The position numbers and the translations under genes are program-made. The notes beneath the pieces are model-generated. The model had not been told where the DNA came from, searched no databases, and saw only the letters and a list, made by a program, of their open reading frames with translations. A stretch of 64,000 nt of DNA, taken from contig NZ_JAENHO010000007.1 of NCBI RefSeq assembly GCF_016785085.1, forward strand, positions 372,001 to 436,000. The letters are read 5' to 3'. This DNA is from Paractinoplanes lichenicola. GTDB lineage: Bacteria > Actinomycetota > Actinomycetes > Mycobacteriales > Micromonosporaceae. Every line of letters begins with the position of its first letter. Position 1 is the stretch's first letter. Positions 60,380 through 64,000 of this stretch are shown here, piece after piece.

Positions 60380-61096
60380 CTAGCAAACCAAAGGCGACCG
60401 GGCGGTGACGCAATACTCCCGGCCAGAAGGATCACACAACGTCGTCCAATCACCAGGCACCCGCCGCACCACCGACGCCCCCAGCGCCTCATGCCGGTGC
60501 ACCTCCGCGGCCACATCCGTACAGGCCAGATCCACATGCAAACCCGCCCGACCCGACCCCGTACGCTGCAACAACAGCTTCAACGGCAGCCCGGAACCCC
60601 GTGCGAGATGCTCGAACTGCGGCAGATCCGACGGCGCCCGCTCCCACCCGGTCACCGCCGACCAGAACGCCACCTCACGATCAAAAGCGTCCCCCGGTAC
60701 GTCCACACACAGCTGATCAACCGCACTCACGTGCCCACCGGGCCACGTCACCGGCTCCGGCCGCACCCGCTCGCCCTGCCACTCCACCAGGCAGAACACC
60801 ACACTGGCGGGGGAGCGCAGCACCACCAGCTCACCCTCGTCGAGCACCACCATGGCGCCGAACCCGGCCACCTCGGCCACAGCCGAGCGCACATCCTCGA
60901 CATGCAAATCCAGGTGCGTACGCGGTGGAAAGCCTCTCAGGACCTGAACACGCAGATACGCATCCCCGCCCGCCGGCACCAACGTCGCGAAATCACCCCT
61001 GCGCGGCGACAACACCGTCCCCGTCACCGCCAGCCAGAAACCCTCGACCTCCCGCCCCGGCGAATCCAGGAACCCGGTGATCCATCGCACCTTCAC
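60380..61096 (-). CDS. two-domain VOC (glyoxalase-like) protein
   Basis: A 238-residue protein from GTG 61096, which has GGGAG 7 nt upstream. Two VOC modules: the first has RWITGFLDSPGREVEGFWLA, RTHLDLHVEDVRSAVAEVAG and ASVVFCLVEWQGERV; the second has VDQLCVDVPGDAFDREVAFW, GRAGLHVDLACTDVAAEVHR and TTLCDPSGREYCVTARSPL. The His in HLDLH and HVDLA and the Glu in GREYC fit the usual metal ligands only partly. Could be a dioxygenase-like enzyme or a binding protein. Divergent from the SMR pair, 46 nt apart. Confidence 0.8.
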   Translation of the reverse strand: MKVRWITGFLDSPGREVEGFWLAVTGTVLSPRRGDFATLVPAGGDAYLRVQVLRGFPPRTHLDLHVEDVRSAVAEVAGFGAMVVLDEGELVVLRSPASVVFCLVEWQGERVRPEPVTWPGGHVSAVDQLCVDVPGDAFDREVAFWSAVTGWERAPSDLPQFEHLARGSGLPLKLLLQRTGSGRAGLHVDLACTDVAAEVHRHEALGASVVRRVPGDWTTLCDPSGREYCVTARSPLVC

Positions 61097-61142
61097 GATC
61101 CACTCCCTTTGCGAAAACGACCCCGTTCGGAAAGGTAAGAGC

Positions 61143-61487
61143 ATGGCCCCCGCCCTGAAGTGGCCCGCCCTCGCCGCCGCCATCACCTCCGAAGTCACCG
61201 CCAGCCTCGCCCTGCGCGCCGCCATCGACCACCCCGCCTGGTACATCCTCGTCGTCGCCGGCTACAGCCTCTCCTTCGTCCTCATCTCCGTCGTCCTGCG
61301 CCTCGGCATGCCCATCGGCGTCGCCTACGGCATCTGGGCCGCCATCGGCGTCGCCCTCACCGCCCTGCTCGCCGCCCTCGTCTTCGACGACCCCCTCACC
61401 TGGCTCATGGGCGCCGGCTTCGTCGCCATCATCGGCGGCGTCCTCATGATCGAACTCGGCTCCCGCCACCAGGAGACCTCCGCATGA
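61143..61487 (+). CDS. SMR-family transporter subunit 1
   Basis: A 114-residue four-helix SMR protein from ATG 61143 with AAAGG upstream. The essential Glu is in AAAITSEVTASLALRAAID; then YILVVAGYSLSFVLISVVLR, GMPIGVAYGIWAAIGVALTA and MGAGFVAIIGGVLMIELGSR. The second, similar gene follows, which is the arrangement of heterodimeric pairs such as EbrA/EbrB or YkkC/YkkD. Substrate: probably hydrophobic cations; guanidinium is less likely, since it is not of the Gdx subtype. Its stop was originally inside the start region of the next gene (see the duplication). Confidence 0.88.
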   Translation: MAPALKWPALAAAITSEVTASLALRAAIDHPAWYILVVAGYSLSFVLISVVLRLGMPIGVAYGIWAAIGVALTALLAALVFDDPLTWLMGAGFVAIIGGVLMIELGSRHQETSA

Positions 61488-61530
61488 GACAGCTTTTCCT
61501 CTCCCGCCACCAGGAGACCTCCGCATGAGA
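61460..61530 (+). repeat. 41-bp tandem duplication across the SMR1/SMR2 junction
   Basis: CTCCCGCCACCAGGAGACCT followed by CCGCATGAGA occurs at 61460-61489 and again at 61501-61530, 41 bp apart; the 12 bases after each copy are also similar (CAGCTTTTCCTC against TGGCTCTTTCTC). Copy 1 holds the end of SMR1 plus a spare ribosome-binding site and ATG (61484) opening a 14-codon mini-ORF; copy 2 starts SMR2. Confidence 0.9.
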
Positions 61531-61845
61531 TGGCTCTTTCTCGGCCTCGCCATCACCCTCGAGATCAGCGCCACCATGGCCCTGCGCGTCTCCGAAGGCC
61601 TGCGCCACAAGAAATGGATCGCCCCGATCCTCGCCGGCTACATCCTGTCGTTCACCATGCTGTCGTTCAGCCTGCAAGAAGGCATGCCCATCGGCATCGC
61701 CTACGGGATCTGGTCGGCCATCGGCATCGCGGGGACCGCACTGATCGCCCGGGCCGCCTTCAAAGACCCCCTCACGAAAATGATGGGCGGCGGCATCGTC
61801 CTCGTCATCACCGGCGTCCTGCTCGTCGAACTCGGCAGCCACTAA
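61525..61845 (+). CDS. SMR-family transporter subunit 2
   Basis: A 106-residue SMR protein from ATG 61525 with GGAG 8 nt upstream. Helix 1 LFLGLAITLEISATMALRVS has the essential Glu; then WIAPILAGYILSFTMLSFSL, GMPIGIAYGIWSAIGIAGTA and GGGIVLVITGVLLVELGSH. Likely the partner of SMR1 in an antiparallel heterodimer. Its TAA overlaps the stop of the convergent methyltransferase gene in CTAA. Confidence 0.88.
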   Translation: MRWLFLGLAITLEISATMALRVSEGLRHKKWIAPILAGYILSFTMLSFSLQEGMPIGIAYGIWSAIGIAGTALIARAAFKDPLTKMMGGGIVLVITGVLLVELGSH

Positions 61846-62576
61846 CGCAGCACCAGCAGATCCAAAGCGTCGACCACCGGCCCCGAATCCGCACGGGCAG
61901 CCTCGGACAAGCGGGCGACACCGGCCGCGTACGCCGCATCACTGATCAACTGCAGGGGAGTGTGGGCCGCACGCCGCAGACCAGCCGCCGCGTCGGCCAG
62001 CGAAGGCGCGGTCACCTGCGGCACCGGCTCACAACCCACCACGACAAAACCGGCCGGGACGAACGCTGCCTCGACGTCGGCGATGCTCGGATAACGGTCG
62101 TCGAGAACCGCGACCGCCTCGGGAAACCAGCGGAACAAGCTGACCGACTCATGACGGCCGGCGAACACGGAACGAATCAGCACCGGGGCGCCCGGCTTGA
62201 GAACCCGCCGGACCTCACGGGCCGCGGCGGGCAGGTCCGGCACGTGATGAACGACCGTGGACAGCCAGACCGCGTCGAGACTGGCATCCCCGTACGGGAT
62301 TTCGCTCGCGGAACCGGGCAGGACCGGCTCGACCGTCGACCGCTCCCGCATCGCCGGCGACGGCTCGACCGCTGAGACCTCAACCTGCGGCCACCAACTG
62401 CGGAACGCCTGCGCCCAGCTGCCTGTGCCGGAGCCGAGGTCCAGCAGCCGGGCCGCCGGGCGGGGCTCGAAGTAGCGGACAATCGCCGCCCGCCAGCTCG
62501 CAAGATCGTCGTCCTGGAGGTGCCGGGTCGCCTCGAACGCCCGCACGTCGGCGCTGTCGTACGCGATGAGGGCCAT
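61842..62576 (-). CDS. SAM-dependent methyltransferase (class I)
   Basis: A 244-residue protein from ATG 62576 (MALIAYDSADVRAFEATRHL). Motif I AARLLDLGSGTGSWAQAFRS, motif II VEVSAVEPSPAM, motif III LDAVWLSTVVHHVPDLPAAA, then VLKPGAPVLIRSVFAGR. The N-terminal part (ATRHLQDDDLASWRAAIVRY) matches the MT group found beside small-molecule genes. Substrate unknown. Divergent from the GNAT gene, about 70 nt apart. Confidence 0.82.
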   Translation of the reverse strand: MALIAYDSADVRAFEATRHLQDDDLASWRAAIVRYFEPRPAARLLDLGSGTGSWAQAFRSWWPQVEVSAVEPSPAMRERSTVEPVLPGSASEIPYGDASLDAVWLSTVVHHVPDLPAAAREVRRVLKPGAPVLIRSVFAGRHESVSLFRWFPEAVAVLDDRYPSIADVEAAFVPAGFVVVGCEPVPQVTAPSLADAAAGLRRAAHTPLQLISDAAYAAGVARLSEAARADSGPVVDALDLLVLR

Positions 62577-62635
62577 GAGCCGACCCAACGCCGCCTCGCG
62601 TGTGGCGGACAAGGGGGAGTGGAGCAGGTCACATC

Positions 62636-62641
62636 GATAAT
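62636..62641 (+). promoter_or_regulatory. probable -10 box GATAAT
   Basis: GATAAT is close to the canonical -10 consensus and ends 7 nt before ATG 62649, suggesting a leaderless GNAT transcript. Confidence 0.5.
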
Positions 62642-62648
62642 GGTGGCT

Positions 62649-63131
62649 ATGAAGATCCGAGCAGCGGTACCGGGTGACGTACCGGCGATCATGCAGATCG
62701 GGCACGAGACGTGGCCGGCGACTTATGCGTTCGCGGGAGCGGAGTACATCGCGCACGGGCTGGCGAACTGGTGGTCCCGGGAGGCCACCGAGCGAATGCT
62801 GGAGTTCACGTCGGTGCTGATCGCCGAGGACGACGCCGGGCCCGTGGGTGTGGGCAACGTTGATCTTCGGGCGGAGGCGGCTGTGGTGTGGAAGCTGTAC
62901 GTGCTGCCGCGGGCGCAGGGGTCTGGCGCGGGGTCGGCGTTGCTGCGGGAACTGGTGGCGCTCGCCGGTGACAAGCCGGTGCGGCTGGCTTACGCGGACG
63001 GGAACGAGCGTGCGGGCCGGTTCTACGCGGCGCACGGTTTCCGGGAGCTAAGGCGTGATCCCAGCGAGCATCCTGGATGGCCGGGCTACGTCTGGCTGCA
63101 GCGATCCATCGACCAAATCCCAGGTCGTTAA
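62649..63131 (+). CDS. GNAT-family N-acetyltransferase
   Basis: A 160-residue protein from ATG 62649. Begins KIRAAVPGDVPAIMQIGHET; motif A is VVWKLYVLPRAQGSGAGSAL, the pyrophosphate-binding loop of acetyl-CoA; motif B AYADGNERAGRFYAAHGFRE. Typical small GNAT; the substrate could be an amino sugar, peptide amine or antibiotic. ATG 62640 (three codons upstream) is possible but overlaps the -10 box. Confidence 0.85.
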   Translation: MKIRAAVPGDVPAIMQIGHETWPATYAFAGAEYIAHGLANWWSREATERMLEFTSVLIAEDDAGPVGVGNVDLRAEAAVVWKLYVLPRAQGSGAGSALLRELVALAGDKPVRLAYADGNERAGRFYAAHGFRELRRDPSEHPGWPGYVWLQRSIDQIPGR

Positions 63132-63723
63132 TCAACGTTATGACAAGTAGTAGTGATCATCGTGGAAGTGGTGGCGGTCCGAGGAACGTGATTTCTGGTC
63201 GTTATGCGATTCGTCCGGTTTGTCGTGCCGGGGTTTGGCCGAGACCTCGCTCGCGTGTCGGCGCTGGATTGGCGTGGCATCTTCGGAACGGCGGCCCTCG
63301 GGGACGCGACGCCGGGCTGCGCGAGCGAAGCGCGCCGCCCGTGCCGGGGACGGCGAGCCGCAGCGCGGACTCATGGACACCGGCGCGTGTCACCGGGAGT
63401 CGCTTTGAGCTCGAGTTTCTCCAGAGCGATCCTGTCAGGATTTCCCCGTCGCCAAGATCAACCACCGAAGATCAACTGACGCGGTACGGCCATCCCTAAC
63501 CCCCGCCCACCACGGGGAAAACGTGGTGCCGACCCTAGTTGTTGTCAAGCGGCCCTGCTCTGGTTGTCCACAGGCTCACGCGGCCGCGGAAACGACCGGC
63601 GCGTTTTGTCCACAGCCCGCTGCGGGCGAACTAGTGCAAGATGCGTCGCGAGCTATGCGCTGAGCAGGCAAAACGATAGTCCACGTATCGACCAGAACGC
63701 CAGATTCATGCATAATAGTTCCT
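63132..63723. other. gene-poor stretch with paired DnaA-box-like sites upstream of the recombinase
   Basis: About 590 bp without a convincing gene; short frames at 63138-63499 overlap each other and show no family features. TTGTCCACA occurs at 63564-63572 and 63606-63614. From about 63640 the DNA becomes more AT-rich towards the recombinase start. This could hold the attachment or control region of a mobile element, but no att core was recognised. Confidence 0.45.
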
Positions 63724-63731
63724 ATGCATGA
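63706..63731. promoter_or_regulatory. inverted repeat over the recombinase start codon
   Basis: TCATGCATA (63706-63714) and TATGCATGA (63723-63731) are a perfect 9-bp inverted repeat with an 8-bp spacer. The right arm contains the ATG start (63724). It could be an autorepression operator, a hairpin limiting translation, or a recombinase binding site. Confidence 0.6.
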
Positions 63732-64000
63732 CAATCAAGACTTTTCGGTCAGCGAGCTTATCCAGGACTTTCTGGCGGCCCGCGCCACCCGCAAGCCGTC
63801 GGTGCACACCCTGAAGGCGTACGAGCGGGATTTGAACTTGATTGTCGCCCTGATCGGCCCCGAGCCCGTCACTCTCGGTGACCTCTCCCCCAGGCTGCTG
63901 CGTTCGGCCTTTGCCCGTTTTGCGAGCTCCCGGGCCCCCGCTTCGGTAGCCCGGGCCTGGACGAGCTGGAACGCCTTCTTCACGTTCCTGGTGACCGAGC
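63724..64000 (+). CDS. tyrosine recombinase/phage-type integrase, N-terminal part (cut by window edge)
   Basis: The frame is open from ATG 63724 to the end of the window (92 codons, begins MHDNQDFSVSELIQDFLAAR). It has the helical SAM-like, core-binding N-terminal domain of tyrosine recombinases: PSVHTLKAYERDLNLIVALI, LSPRLLRSAFARFASSRAPA and ARAWTSWNAFFTFLVTE. The catalytic domain lies outside the window. It may be an XerC/D-like recombinase or the integrase of a mobile element. The start codon sits inside an inverted repeat. Confidence 0.8.
   Translation, partial: MHDNQDFSVSELIQDFLAARATRKPSVHTLKAYERDLNLIVALIGPEPVTLGDLSPRLLRSAFARFASSRAPASVARAWTSWNAFFTFLVTE

Noticed and set aside
63138..63499. 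Several short frames on both strands
   Set aside because: They overlap each other, are Arg-rich and lack features; treated as non-coding.
1..64000. tRNA, rRNA or transposase genes
   Set aside because: I looked for T-arm signatures, conserved rRNA stretches and DDE transposase motifs and found none.

Overview
This is a high-GC (roughly 70 to 73 percent by eye) actinobacterial chromosome segment. The gene repertoire suggests Micromonosporaceae, with Actinoplanes as the best guess: many ECF sigma factors, LacI-controlled sugar ABC operons, a mycosin, two dynamin-like GTPases, GTG/TTG starts, 4-nt overlapping operons and probable leaderless genes. I see no rRNA, no tRNA, no insertion sequence and no CRISPR array. 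The window looks mostly like chromosomal accessory or 'arm-type' content. The one clear mobile-element gene is a tyrosine recombinase cut by the right edge.

Layout. 0-3.9 kb: a cobalamin riboswitch reading leftwards into a gene cut by the left edge, then a mycosin-type protease, an LLM flavin oxidoreductase, a TPR protein and an APH-fold kinase. 3.9-11.2 kb: one minus-strand operon, LacI regulator - sugar-binding lipoprotein - two permeases - secreted glucoamylase-family hydrolase - GH39-like hydrolase, with a perfect 14-bp LacI-type operator over the regulator's start codon. 11.3-15.2 kb: an ankyrin protein, an LPxTG-type surface protein, an ECF sigma factor and a DHFR-like reductase, followed by a 45-bp repeat array that resembles the 3' end of the reductase gene. 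15.9-23 kb: a DapA-like aldolase, a MerR-PP2C fusion, an ECF42-type sigma factor with its YCII/DGPF partner, lipoproteins, a methyltransferase, a GNAT protein and a thioesterase. 23-28.7 kb: small enzymes and a Tet(M)/OtrA-like ribosomal-protection GTPase that has lost its G4 (NKxD) segment and is preceded by a possible leader peptide.

28.7-34 kb: a secreted protein, an NB-ARC/TPR STAND protein, a 66-bp palindromic repeat array beside an AT-rich stretch, and an endonuclease VII-like gene. 34-39.1 kb: a second sugar ABC operon (minus strand) with a divergent LacI gene and tandem operator-like sites between them. 39-45 kb: an MMPL transporter, an NDH-2-like flavoprotein, a Nudix protein, a GntR regulator and a UMF1-type MFS transporter. 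44.9-52.7 kb: a dynamin-like pair (IniA/IniC or DynA/DynB type) with an acidic partner protein, divergent from a LuxR-type ATPase regulator operon. 52.8-59.2 kb: GrpB, hydrolases, a P-loop kinase, an APH-fold kinase, a DJ-1 protein, a HEAT protein and a PlsC acyltransferase. 59.3-63.1 kb: a guanidinium exporter (Gdx) behind a guanidine-III riboswitch, two further SMR genes separated by a 41-bp tandem duplication, a methyltransferase and a GNAT protein. 63.1-64 kb: a gene-poor stretch and the recombinase.

Recurring DNA-level themes: the palindrome CCCGTACGGG is far commoner than chance; several genes start exactly 6 nt after a TAnnnT -10 box; and four convergent pairs share a CTAA/CTAG stop overlap. 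The observations most worth following up are the G4-less ribosomal-protection protein, the 66-bp palindrome array, the reductase-derived repeats, the SMR duplication and the MerR-PP2C fusion.
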